Shown in pieces: positions 12,401 to 23,850 of a stretch of DNA of 64,000 nt. The stretch's first letter is position 1, and every line of letters begins with the position of its first letter. Origin of the DNA: Opisthocomus hoazin (Eukaryota; Chordata; Aves; Opisthocomiformes; Opisthocomidae); contig NC_134414.1 of assembly GCF_030867145.1 (NCBI RefSeq), forward strand, positions 125,810,465 through 125,874,464, written 5' to 3'. A program made the position numbers and the translations under genes. Below the pieces are notes generated by a model that made no database searches, was not told the DNA's origin, and saw only the letters and a list, made by a program, of their open reading frames with translations.

Positions 12401-14348
12401 ATTATGTTCAGCTTCCAGATGTGTAATTCCAAAAGCAATGACAGTAAATGATATTGCCGTATAGTTTTGTACACAATTTAAAAAATTGTAAATATGAACT
12501 ATTTTCTTATACTTTATTTCTCCTTGATATATCAATACCTAGGGAAATATTAAAGCTATTTAGTCCAAGGTGCCTACAAGATAAGTTTTTTAAAAAGCTG
12601 CCTGGAAATCCTTACGTTTATTACAAGTCAGTTCCAAGGCTGTGATATGTAGCTCTATGGTCGGACAGAGATGAAATCGGAATATAAAGTAGGTGTGATG
12701 TTGCACAGTACAAATTATGAGCCTACAATTAAATGTCAGGAAGACAAAAATCTTGAAACTGATTTATAGCAATATGAAGTCGTTAACTAGGTGTTGAAAC
12801 TATATATCCTACTAAATGGAAAGAATTTCACCTGTCCTTTATCTTGTTCCAGCCGTTTCTCTTGCTCCTAATTTATTTTCAAACACTGCTTTAAAAATAC
12901 ATCAATATCTGGACCTTAATTACGTGATCTTTTGGCAGAGAAGATGATGATTTTCTTTCTGAATTTCTGTGACCTATAGGCAGCCACCATATTGCACCAG
13001 CTAATTAAGTGAAGGTGCTGATCTTTAGTATTATTCTTGCTGTAAATAAACAAATAAACCCAGGTATCTACATGTATGCATTTACTTCTCTCTACTGCTT
13101 CATTTCTGAGGTCTCTTCAAGAGGACTACTGACAGTAAATCTCTGGTTTAACAGGTGAAAAAACCACCATCAAACACTAAATGAGTTCTTCAGTTTCGCT
13201 GAAGTCAAGGGATACTCCATTCCCTTACCAATTACAGAGAATAATCTACAGACTGATTTGCAGAGTGAGATCATTGTTTTGTCAGTCAGTACTTGTAGGT
13301 GAGTATGTGTCACTGTAACTGTGACTTCTGTCAGCGCAAAAGCATGAACTCACCACTTTCCATTACTCAAAAGTATCAGCAGGGAACATGAGAATGGCTG
13401 TCTGCAGGCATGAAAATGGTGGTAGATGCTCTTCCTCAAGTCTTCCACATCTGCAGCTGCACATTCACAGCAAAGGTTCCAAAACTTCAAGGAACAATCT
13501 CTGATTTGCCACTGATTCACTGTGCATCTTTGAACCAAATACTTCATAATTTAGCAAAAAACCCCACGTTTTTCTATTTGGAACATAAGAGAAGTACAGA
13601 CAGTTGTAGAGATTTCAAAAGTATAAAAGCTTGTAATACAGACGATTCACAAATTGCTGTATTGTCCCACTCCACTAATGCTAAAGTCTATGCCTTTTAT
13701 TATTCCTTTCTCTCTCAGGATTCTTTCACAAGTCATGCAACACGACACAATCAAAACAAGACAGCTACATCTCCTGCAACATGACTGTGTTACAAATTTC
13801 TGGCCAAATGCCCAAGAACATATGAATTATTTCAAGTAACTAAGGTCTGTTTTCCCCCTTTACATCTCCCTTGGAAGGCTTATTCCAGCAACATGATTTG
13901 GTTACACTTTTCCAGCAACTTTGGACTCATTCTCACCTATCTTATGAACTCCTTGAATATTCAGACCTGTTTTATTACATTTGAATCTCATGTTTTTACT
14001 CAGTATCAACATTTCTACATCTCCTATGATCTATTTCACACTAATTAGAGCAATTCTCAAGCCACCTTGCTTCAAATGCACCACTTCTATGCTCCTGCGT
14101 ATTGGTCATTTTGGTTTCACTGGGTAGCTTTGCGGCAGTAATAGTGGGGTACATTGTCTCACAGGGACAAGCAATCAGATTGTATTTCCTCGATGTTACT
14201 TCTTAGGCAATGCCAGAAGCAAAGTGCTACAGGTTATTTCCCAGAGACAACGGCTGACAACTACAAATGAGCCTTGCATGTTAGTATTTTTTAACATGAA
14301 GAACGAGATACTGATTCGAAGATCCAGTAGGAAAAACCTAACAGTACA

Positions 14349-14960
14349 ATGTGTACTGTTAAGCAGGTATTCTTTATTGTGGCGCCGGGCACACGTAGGA
14401 TTTATCCTCCAAACGTGAGCACCAGACACCCTGTTGCTTCAGGTTAAATACAATCACACATGTAAATATTCATTATATTTCTAGGAACTAATTAGCATAT
14501 GTAAGTATCTTTCACGCATGTCTGTTAGTATCTTTGGGTGGTCTTTGGGGGTCCCAAGATGAAGGCCCATCCTCTTCATCACGCTGTTCACTGATTGACA
14601 TTTGTGTCTGCGCAAACTCAGTTCCAGGATCACGTATATCATGTCCTTCAGGTTGTTTGGCTCTAGTCTTGGTGCCTCCTTATCTCTGTAGCTTGGTGCA
14701 TTTGCCCTCCCAAGGCTGAGCTGTCTGGAGTAGAATTATTTAGGAGTCTCTTTTATCCCACAATTATCCCAATTATTTACTGAGAACCAAGACCACTTTT
14801 GTTTCACTTAATTATTTTGTCTAACGACTAAGTAATAGCTTGTGCCCATGTCCTTCCACTACATTCCTTAATGAGAAAACAGGGATTAGTGTAACAGTTA
14901 CTTTGTTAGATCACTATGCATGCAGAAATACAAGTTACAGTACTAAAGACTACTAAAAAC
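14349..14960 (-). mobile_element. Solo LTR of an avian endogenous retrovirus (family A), - orientation
   Basis: Read on the minus strand it has a TATA-like GGGATAAAAGAGACTCC (near 14750), the CTCAGCCTTGGGAGGGC block, CTACAGAGATAAGGAGGC, and an intact AATAAAGAATACC polyadenylation region (plus-strand tttatt near 14371), with its 3' end in CA near 14349. It is homologous to the element at 8.9-9.4 kb but inverted, so the two are not the ends of one provirus. The right boundary is uncertain. Confidence 0.6.
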
Positions 14961-16780
14961 TAGAAAATATTAAGGCTTTTTTGTTATAGTTTCATGTTTC
15001 TTACAATCCCCTCTATCAATACCCATTAGCACTTAAATCCCTTGTGCTGAAAATGTTACTGCCTTTGCACTATCGTGTCGTATATACTGTGACACAATTC
15101 AGTTACCTTCCACATAACATGGCATCTTTTTTTAGGCTCATAACCAGGGCAAGCTCTCTGCCTTTGGTATTTTCCTGTGGAACCACTCCCATGCTTCCTA
15201 CAAACAGAAACTTGAACTTAGAACTATTTTTAAATATGTTTTTCCAAGGACTTATCATCTTAAGACAGAGATGCTTTAAGAGGATATTTTCATCCAGCCA
15301 CAGGGCTGTGTCATAATCCTTGGTTTAAGCACATTTGTTTACAAGGTATTTAAGTTAAAGGAAAGTTTTTAAACAAAGCAGAAAACAAATGTAGCCTGTA
15401 GCACAATTGCTTACTTCAGTTACTTAAAATATATCTTTGGGTAATAGGGCAAGATTCCAAAACACCATAAAACAAGTTCCTTGTGAGAATATTTGAGAGA
15501 GCACAGCCTTTGGAGAAAACTGAAAATCAAACTGAAATTTCAACTCAAACTCCTAGTTTTCCCCACAGACTACAACAAGTATCTTAAACTGTAGGTATTT
15601 ATATGGTATATATGTCCCACTAATTTTTTGTTGTTAAACTTAGGACACTTAAAGCAGTAACCAAGTTCCAGACCACAGTCTGACTCGAAACATTACTCAG
15701 AGCCATTGTGCTCAAAAATAACAGTTATGCAGGTTTGTTGGCACATTATAACAGAGCTATAATGTAACTTCACTGCAGCCTGGAAATGGATTAAATAAAG
15801 AACCATGCTGCCTGAAACTGTCCTCTACCCAGTGCCCTTAATTGACTCATAACTAAGGAACAGGAAAACAAACTGACCGTTATTTTTGTTGCAATAGTAA
15901 AAAAAAAAAAAAAGTAGCTATGTCAGCAGAGCTGAAGAAAGCAGTAGGATGCAGAACACAGGTCACACATATCAAAGAGCTCTGAAAGACAGAATTCTGT
16001 CCCTTGATTGTCTGCAAGTCCTCTTCTGGTGGACTGCAGTATGTTAAAATGAATGTAAGAAGGTATGCAAATTGCATCAAAGGTCAAATACAAACAGAGC
16101 CTTTTGTGTCAGACATTTTAACGAAGGTGCTGAATAACCAAGAACTACTGAACAAAACTATGGAAATTAAAATAAACAGGAGTTTCTGGTAAGTCAAGGG
16201 GTGGGGAGGAAATAATTCATCAAAGCCAAAAAAGAAGCCATTAAATCTAATTACAACCAGTAACAAGAGTTCCATATGATCAGCTTACCTATTTCACATA
16301 CCAGGTTATGCCTTTTAACTTAATGCAGCCCAAATCTCACTTTTGGATATAGGCTCCCTGTCTACTCAGTTTAATGATCAATTAGATAGGTGGAAAAATA
16401 TTCTATATGGCTGCTTTGCAACTAAGCAAAAGGACATTTCAACTTGCCTCCCCCCCACCCCCTTAAAAAATGGAGAATATAAAAATACTAATTACCATCA
16501 AATTAATTATCTTTGAATTTAGGATATATTTCATCATCATGACAGATTAATAGTGGTGCTCCAGTCATCAGGATCTATTATTCCCCTAGTCAGTGTGCTG
16601 AGGTAATTGTCGTTATAAAGACTTTCCCAGCCACACATGCCATCAGTTTGCCTGGAGAGATTCATAACCCTGATGAACAACACAATACAGTTTTCTGAAC
16701 CTACCAACTATACATAACTATATATAGAGATGCCTACCAGAAGAACAAATACAAACTTAATCACCAGTGGATCTGCATGA

Positions 16781-17109
16781 TCCAGTACCTGAAGGGGGCC
16801 TACAAGAAAGCTGGAGAGGGACTTTTTACAAGGGCATGGAGAGATAGGACAAGGGGGAATGGCTTTAAACTGAAAGAGGGTAGATTCAGACTAGATATAA
16901 GGAAAAAATTATTTACTGTGAGGGTGCCAAGGCACCGGAGCAGGTTGCCCAGAGAAGTTGTGGCTGCCTCCTCCCTGGAAGTGTTGAAGGCCAGGTTGGA
17001 TGGGGCTTTGAGCAACCTGGTCCAGTGGAGGGTGTCCCTGCCCATGGCGGAAGCTTGGAACTAGGTGATCTTTAAGGTCCCTTCCAACCCAAACCCAACC
17101 CAAACCATA
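16781..17109 (+). mobile_element. CR1 LINE, 5'-truncated 3' end
   Basis: Typical CR1 3' region on the plus strand: CAGTACCTGAAGGGGGCCTA at the start, GCTGGAGAGGGACTTTTTAC, TGCCCAGAGAAG, GGCCAGGTTGGATGGGGCTT, and the tail AAGGTCCCTTCCAACCCAAA. The tail repeats an AACCCA unit. It is strongly similar to the last 330 bp of the CR1 at 28.97-30.44 kb in the same orientation. Open frames inside it (16777-17064 and antisense) are CR1, not host genes. Confidence 0.92.
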
Positions 17110-17112
17110 ATA

Positions 17113-20100
17113 AAAACATTGCAAGGGGCGGGGAGGGACACCTTTCTAGAAAAAGATAAGGTATGCCAGAGTGACCAAAGAGAAATGTCGTATGTGCATT
17201 CCTACCTTTTATACCCAAATACACGTACGAAAGCACATCAATAACTCTTAAACTCCAAGTACAACTTAGGTGCTGGGCAAAAGTGGTCCTGATTCTTACC
17301 CCTTTCACTTCCTTACCCCTGCCACCTCCTCCCCAAAGCCATCCTGTAGCCCTGTCTGTTCTTTGGCTATGTATTCAATCTTACATTGCTTCTAGGTGTG
17401 AACAGAGAAGGCATAGTGCCACATCAGTTTGATTGCTTTATTGCAGCCATATTATTAGAGGAACTCCATTTCTACAGATTATCTTTTATTAAAGACCAGC
17501 TAGGAGCTTGTGATTCTGGCTCCAAACATATGGTTTCAGCATCAGTAACAGTTCAGAGAAAAGATGACACAGCAGCATTTACAACTGAGGAATGGCTAGA
17601 AACATGGGCAAACCTCACTGATGCTCTTCAGATTTATATGTGTTTTATTCTAAACATAGTCAATAATTTAAAGCTACAGTTTAACAAGTTAATGCTTGCC
17701 CATCTACTGATTTGCCTTGCCTTTACTCAGCCAGTCTCTTAGCTGTTTTAACCCAAATTTTCCAGCCTTCAGTGAAGAAAAAGTCTGATGAGGATGCGCT
17801 AGGCTGTGCTACTTTATCACTTCAGAAGAATCATATTTTAAACTCTTTTTTTGAATGTAGGGGCCACACTAAGCCACTGGAGTGCTTTCAGTCCACACGG
17901 TCCCTTTACTCAGCTCTAAAAGATTAGGCATATTCTCCCTCTATTGACAAAAACTTAAAGGAAATAGATCTTTCATCTCAATCAAAAGAACGACAGGATG
18001 TGCCCTTCTACATAAACATGTAGGACAACAAGGACTCAGTATATGAACAAAGCTTGTTGTGGAACATTCAAGAAGCCAAGCCAACAATTTCCAAGGTTAT
18101 CTTTGTTACCAAGACATCCTTGTTTATTTGAAACCAGCATGTATTTCAGTTGTCAGTTTAATCCACCACACTTACTGGCAAGTGCATTCAGTGGCAGGTT
18201 TTGAAGGCAAGCCCAATAGGATATAAGACATGAAACTAGGGTTCAATTGTTTAGTTTCCACTCTTTAGTGAGACTGATGTTTAAACTAGAAAAAAAATTC
18301 CATTAACAGCAATCTTAAGTATTTTCTGCTTATTTCTTTGCAAGTTTGATATTTGAGAATATTTGCAGATTTGCAATGCTGTTGCTTCCCCCCCCCTTCA
18401 AGGAATACAGCTATTTCAAAACCAATGCAACCAAAACATCGAGAAGTAGATGTCAATTGTTAATGGATAAAACTTGAAGACGAAGCCCCATACAGTTGTT
18501 ATGCTGCTGTGTTCAACTTACTTTCAAAACCATAGGAGATTAATCATATGAAAAATTGGTAACTGTCCTTTTGAGAAATTGTACTGTGTTCTGAAGGACT
18601 AACTGCATGACTGCATGAATGTTTTAGAGCTTTTCAGTAATTACTTACATTCTCTTAGATACAAGAAAGTCTTGCCACCTCACATCATAAGCATTAATGG
18701 TGCCCTTAGAACTTGCTTTTAATCACAGGCTTGTCAAGCCATGCTAAATTAACATGGGTCAACAGATGTGTTAGGCTATACTAAAGCAGATTTTCAGGTC
18801 ACTTCTCCAAAGCCTTGTTTAGCACTCCTGGCTCCTTTCACATGCCCTAGACTGAACTTTCCCTGTGGCAGTCTCGGTGGTGCCAAGCAGCTCTGAAACG
18901 TTCCTAAAGAATGTTATCTTGAAGAAATTGCCTGACTTCTGCTGTGGGGAGATACAGAGCAAGTTGGGCAATGAAGAGGAATTACTGTAACAAAATTAAT
19001 ACTTGTTATATTTTCCCCACCCCAGAGTAATGTTTTCTAATAAATTACTTGCAAGCTTGCCTGATCACAAGTCACAGTACATTAGCATACCTTCTAATGA
19101 CTGCCAGGCTTTTTGGATTCTCTTGATGTGAATCAACAAACACTAAATCCAGGTATAAAGGCATTGGGGGGGGGGGGGGAGCAATGATGGAAATCCGCAC
19201 TAGGATAGAATATCAATATTCTTTCTCATGATTGATCTCTGTAGCATTTCAAGTTTTATTTTTCAGCTAATACACCTGCAGACAGACATATTTAAGTCTG
19301 TGGAAGACATGTTCACACTGCTCAACTCCACGACTTACATTATGCAAAAATCCATTTAAGGAGTTTAAATATGCATAAAGGAGCAGAAATACCACAGCAG
19401 TATCATTTGAAGCTGTTCAAATGTAAGAAAATCGCTTGCATATTGACAGGTTACTGGACTGATCCTTCGCAGTTGATTTAATGCATCCTTTTGGATACTA
19501 TAGAGAAATACTGCATCTGCTTATTAAGAAAAAAAAAACTTTAAAATTGGGTTTTAAGAAGAAATGCACCGATCAAACACTACTATTTCAGAAGACTGCC
19601 CTGAAACCTCTGAAAACAGCCAAAAGATACTCTTGCACTGTTTAACAATTACATTTGAACAGCCCTTTGAAAGACACACATTTGACTTTACAAGAAGACC
19701 CCAAGTAAAAATCCCATAATCTTCCAGTCCTGAACATTTTACTTTTTATTGACATTTTCCATTCTTGATCATAGTCCAATGAAAACATTCATGTAGAGTT
19801 TGAGGAAAATACTTTCTTCCCTTTAATTAAAAATAATTGAACTTAGACATTTTCTAAAACATACACAATAGAAACTTCTCTTAATTATACCTCCAGTAAA
19901 GCTTGCACAACAGCTAGGGTAGAAAATAGAACAAAATCTACTTTCTATTAAATAAGTAACAGTACTGAATTGTATCCCACTATGGTGCACAAAGTATGTT
20001 TGCATAAATTTTATGAAGACTGCAAATAACAATGTTAAGAATAGATGACAGTAATCAGAAAAAGGCTTAGAAAATCTTCAAGCTGCAATATTAGTAATAT

Positions 20101-20879
20101 GGAACCACCTCTACGAATACTCAGACATTAAAAAGAAAAAAGTATTTTCACGCTAAATTATTAGAGTTCTGTCATTTTGTTTTGCTGTAGAGTTAACTGC
20201 TTCAGTTACTGCCAGTTTAACTCCCCAGGCAAGGGAAGGCAAGGAAAATGGAAAAAGGTTTTTCAGTGTGGCTAAACTAAAAGTCTAACGTGGTTTATTT
20301 ATGCCAGAACTCTGATTCATTAGATAGACTATCTCATAACCTCAAAGCTGAAGTGTGTGTTTCCTACTGAGAATCCAAAAATGGAGCAGCAGATTCACTT
20401 CCAAAAATACTTAAAAGTTGGTTATTTTTCATCAAATAATGAATTAGGATTAAATAAGAATTTGAGTTACTCCTCTCTTCCTCCCCAAAACACAAGTCCT
20501 CTCCACATGTCATATTCCTCATTGTTCTAAGTTCTGGACCCTACACCACAAATCTACCACAAAAATGGGCTTGGGCTAGAAATCACTGTATGTAGAAAAA
20601 ACTCTATAGTGAAGCAGCTGAGGGAAGACTGTTAACTGTACCCATCTGCAGAGAAATTAAAAACCTGAGTTAATGGTTAAGTCCTACAGAAACTGGATTA
20701 AATGATGGAGTGCACTGACACTACCTATCTTGTACATTTGATCAGAACACCTACCACTTCCAACTCATTGCTACTTTTACATTACTTATGTGTAGAGGGA
20801 AGTAGTTCTAATCTCCAAAGCTACTTTTCATGTATACGTATCACTGCTAACATTGATTGTTGTTACGCTTTGATTACAG
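17113..20879. other. Unique intronic DNA upstream of the STX19 coding exon
   Basis: AT-rich DNA. It includes a C run near 18390 and a 14-G run at 19166-19179. In mammals STX19 has an upstream non-coding exon; it could lie here, but I could not locate it. A 118-codon plus-strand frame at 17386-17742 shows no domain. Confidence 0.6.
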
Positions 20880-20880
20880 T
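20857..20880 (+). promoter_or_regulatory. STX19: Splice acceptor of the STX19 coding exon
   Basis: A pyrimidine-rich tract ends in GATTACAG|T with AG at 20878-20879, 77 nt upstream of the STX19 ATG. It implies a non-coding first exon further left, which agrees with the mammalian STX19 gene structure. Position is seen; use is inferred. Confidence 0.6.
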
Positions 20881-20956
20881 GAAACAAGAAAAAAAAAAAT
20901 ATTGGAGTTAACTCCCTGTGTTGCAAGAGAGGAAAAAAAACCTGAACACAAAAACC

Positions 20957-21835
20957 ATGAAAGACCGCCTCCAAGAGCTTAAACTGAGAGCTAAGGAACT
21001 ACAGATAGCTGGAGAAAATAATAGTGCAACTGCACAAGATGATGAGCAGGAGGAGTTTGAACAGCAGGCCATTATTTATGAAAAAGAGCCCGTAACTGAA
21101 AGGCACTTGCATGAAATTCAGAAGCTTCAGAATGAAATTAATACTTTGGTGGAGGAAGTTCATAAATTCAGTCAACAACAAAAAAGCCTAGTATCTTCAA
21201 TGAGAAGATTCAGTGTTCTGAAAAAGGAATCTAACATAGCAAGAGAAATAAAAATTCAAGCAGAGCATATACGAAAATGTTTGGATGAACTGTCAAAAAC
21301 AGTGAAAAAAGCTGAAAATGAACATGGGCCGTCACGTGCCACAGTAAGAATTCTAGCTTCCCAGCACGCTTTCTTATCCCAGCGTTACCTAAATGCTATG
21401 CTCTCCTACAACGATGCTATAACTGCTAAGCAAGAGAAATGCAGAAGATTTATTGTGCGTCAGCTTGAAGTAGCTGGTAAAGAGGTATCTGAGGAAGAAG
21501 TCAATGACATGCTCCAGCAAGGGAAATGGGAGATTTTCAATGAAAATCTGCTCACTGAAGTCAAAATTACCAAAGCTCAGCTTTCGGAGATTGAACAGAG
21601 ACACAAAGAACTCGTCAATCTGGAGAACCAGATCAAAGACTTAAAGGAACTTTTTATCCAGATATCAGTTTTGGTCAAGGAGCAAGGGGAGATGATGAAC
21701 AACATTGAAATCAGTATGAACAACACTCAAGAATACACTCAAGTATCTAAAGAAAAATTTGGGCTTGCAGTCAAGTATCGAAAAAGAAACCCTTGCAAAG
21801 CACTATGCTGCTGGTGTTGTCCATGCTGCAAATGA
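20957..21835 (+). CDS. STX19: Syntaxin-19, complete, single coding exon
   Basis: Qa-type SNARE of 292 residues (human about 294), acting in membrane fusion at the plasma membrane or recycling compartments, mainly of epithelia. The start is the ATG at 20957 (ACCATGA context), giving MKDRLQELK as in human STX19. The frame stays open upstream to 20918, but no ATG occurs there. The N-terminal part holds IIYEKEPVTERHLHEIQKLQ and the Habc-like helical bundle. KWEIFNENLLTE and QLSEIEQRHKELVNLENQI lead into the SNARE motif, whose central-layer Gln is about Q235 (LFIQIS). The protein ends without a membrane helix. Instead it has seven cysteines in the last 13 residues (CKALCCWCCPCCK), the palmitoylated anchor typical of this syntaxin. 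It lies antisense to ARL13B inside that gene's 27-kb intron, as in mammals. AATAAA follows the stop at 21843-21848. Confidence 0.97.
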   Translation: MKDRLQELKLRAKELQIAGENNSATAQDDEQEEFEQQAIIYEKEPVTERHLHEIQKLQNEINTLVEEVHKFSQQQKSLVSSMRRFSVLKKESNIAREIKIQAEHIRKCLDELSKTVKKAENEHGPSRATVRILASQHAFLSQRYLNAMLSYNDAITAKQEKCRRFIVRQLEVAGKEVSEEEVNDMLQQGKWEIFNENLLTEVKITKAQLSEIEQRHKELVNLENQIKDLKELFIQISVLVKEQGEMMNNIEISMNNTQEYTQVSKEKFGLAVKYRKRNPCKALCCWCCPCCK

Positions 21836-21842
21836 CAAAAGA

Positions 21843-21848
21843 AATAAA
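21843..21848 (+). terminator. STX19: AATAAA polyadenylation signal just after STX19 stop
   Basis: Canonical hexamer 8 nt past the TGA. If used, the 3' UTR would be very short, so a downstream signal is also possible. None with the canonical hexamer was noticed in the following 400 nt. Confidence 0.4.
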
Positions 21849-22907
21849 CTGTTTGAAAGACCAATGGTTCCTATTTACTAAACTGATCTTGCGGAGCAGT
21901 CTCAGGATGCCTTGATTGCTTCATTTTTCCTCCCATTTCCCCTTCCACAGAGCTCTCAGGAAAAACTGCATCTGTTTTTCCAAACAGAGTTAGAAGTATG
22001 CAAAGAATTTTACGGTTTTCACAGAAACACATGAACGAGAGGAAAGGATCAAAGGACACAAGTGACAGATCTTTGTTCTTCGACTCAAACTAAAACAATG
22101 TGGCAACAAACTACCTGTGCTTTTGGGAAGCACTGAAAATGTTTATGTTGAAGATGCATTGAAGATGTTAGTCTCAAAGGCACGATTCATAAGAACAGTT
22201 TAGTTACCTTTTATAAAATTTATAAAATAATAGCTAGTATTTTTAATTGCCTTGTGGTTTTTTAGCACTGATATTTAATTGGTTCAAATTCTAAGTTTTT
22301 TTTCTTCCAGGAATCTGAAAATCTACAGAAAAAAGTCTACACGTAAAGCAGACATCATTAGTAACAATACAGAACATAATGCCTAAATCACAGCAGAAGT
22401 CAGAAGACAGTTATCAAGAGTGTTTCAGTCTCTATAGCAAAAGTTAAGTAAGCTACTTAATACCATGAAATAATGCTCATGTTATAGTAGGACAATGTGC
22501 ACCAACAGACATTGGGTTGTTTATTTTAATAACAGCAGACTGTATTTCTTACAGATAGGTATTGAGCAGATATTTTCCAAACGTATTAAAAGATCACTAG
22601 CAGCAGAAGACCATGTCACCAAACCTACAGGGATATGTTAGCAGCCTGCTGAGAAGCCAAGCATTAGTAAACTGACACAGAGATATTTACATTATTCAAC
22701 TACATAAGCAGACCTCTACCAGGTAAGGATAGGGGAATATGATACTTTATTACACAGGGGTAAGACACGTTCTTACTGCTGCCTAGCCTATCTAAATACG
22801 CAGTTGCCTCTGCAGTCTGACTTTCGCTCGTACAAAAATCAAGGAAAAAATATAATTAAAAAATAGAACTCCATCCTTACAAAGATACATATATTCTAAA
22901 CCCAGTG

Positions 22908-23265
22908 AATTATTTAGGTGGGAAGGAACTTCTAGGGGACATCCAGACCAACCTCTTGCCTCTTGCTCAAATCAAGATAGGAATTTCCCTGGTTGCAGCT
23001 CTTGTCCACTGCTTCTTACTCTACCACCACACCTCTGAGAAGAGCCGTGCTCTGTTATCTCCACACCTTACTAGTAGGCAGCAGGAAGATCTCTCCCGTT
23101 GTTTATTCATCTGAAGTCTGAAAAAACACAGCTCTCTGACTCTCCTCATACGTCACGTGCTCCAGTACCCAAGCGGTGTGGACTCACTATAGTATAATCA
23201 ACACTTGTATTCACGGTCTTCTGTTAGTGGGAAGTCCAGAACCAGACACGGTATAGGACACGCAT
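22908..23265 (-). mobile_element. Old, diverged CR1 3' fragment, minus orientation
   Basis: Reads as a reverse-complemented CR1 tail: AGGAACTTCTAGGGGACATC and CAGACCAACCTCTTGC correspond to the inverted GGTTGGACTGGATGATCTCC region. Later come blocks equivalent to AGCTCTCT/CTCCTCATA and CCAGAACCAGACACGGTAT. Many substitutions suggest an old copy. The right boundary is approximate. Confidence 0.65.
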
Positions 23266-23828
23266 TTATTTCTACTACTAGAGGAGTGCCAAGAAGAAAA
23301 AAAAACAACCACACACTAAAACCAAACACCAAAACAGGAATGTGTTTCTGAATTCCTTTATACTGTGCAAAGACACAATCAATACCCCTATATCTAAATA
23401 CAGTCAGAGAAGTCAGAGCAAATTGCTCTGCAATTCTGCAAGACACCAAGCGAGCTAGATGTCTTTAATTACATATGGTGTGTGTATTGGGGGGGGAAAT
23501 CGATCTGCTATCAAAAGACACTACTGAATTATTTTCACATTGCAATATTTATAAATAGTTGGATTCCATCCATCGCAGCTTAAAATTGCAACTGAAATTA
23601 ACTGTTATCAAAGTAAAATTGGAGGTCTGAACCTTAAAGTGAAGAAGATTGTTTACACACTAGCGATGAAAAATGAAATTAGATACTGACACCACTGATA
23701 CTATTCCATTAAATAATCTCCCTTAACTGTTTCATATATGGAAGCTACCTTCTACCTTCCAAGCGCAGAGTAGAAACTAGCCAATAAGCAATACAGAGAA
23801 AAAATTTGCTATGGCCAATATGCTCTTT

Positions 23829-23850
23829 CATATATATATATATGTAGGTA
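23829..23850. repeat. Short (TA)n / (TG-TA)n microsatellite
   Basis: Alternating TA dinucleotides followed by GTAGGTATGTATGTA. Simple repeat in the ARL13B intron. Confidence 0.85.

Noticed and set aside
12338-12535. 65-codon minus-strand frame that looked like an exon, with a GTATGA donor
   Set aside because: No convincing acceptor or pyrimidine tract upstream, and no recognisable homology. It does not fit the ARL13B phases.
13350-13547. 65-codon minus-strand cysteine-containing frame
   Set aside because: No domain, no splice-site support, ordinary length for AT-rich intron.
8930-14960. The two family-A LTRs as ends of one provirus
   Set aside because: They are inverted. Provirus LTRs must be direct repeats, and no retroviral internal sequence lies between.
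16777-17124. 95-codon and overlapping antisense frames
   Set aside because: CR1 3' untranslated sequence.
20918-20956. Upstream extension of the STX19 frame by 13 codons
   Set aside because: The first codon is GTG, not ATG. The ATG at 20957 has a good context and gives the conserved STX19 N-terminus.
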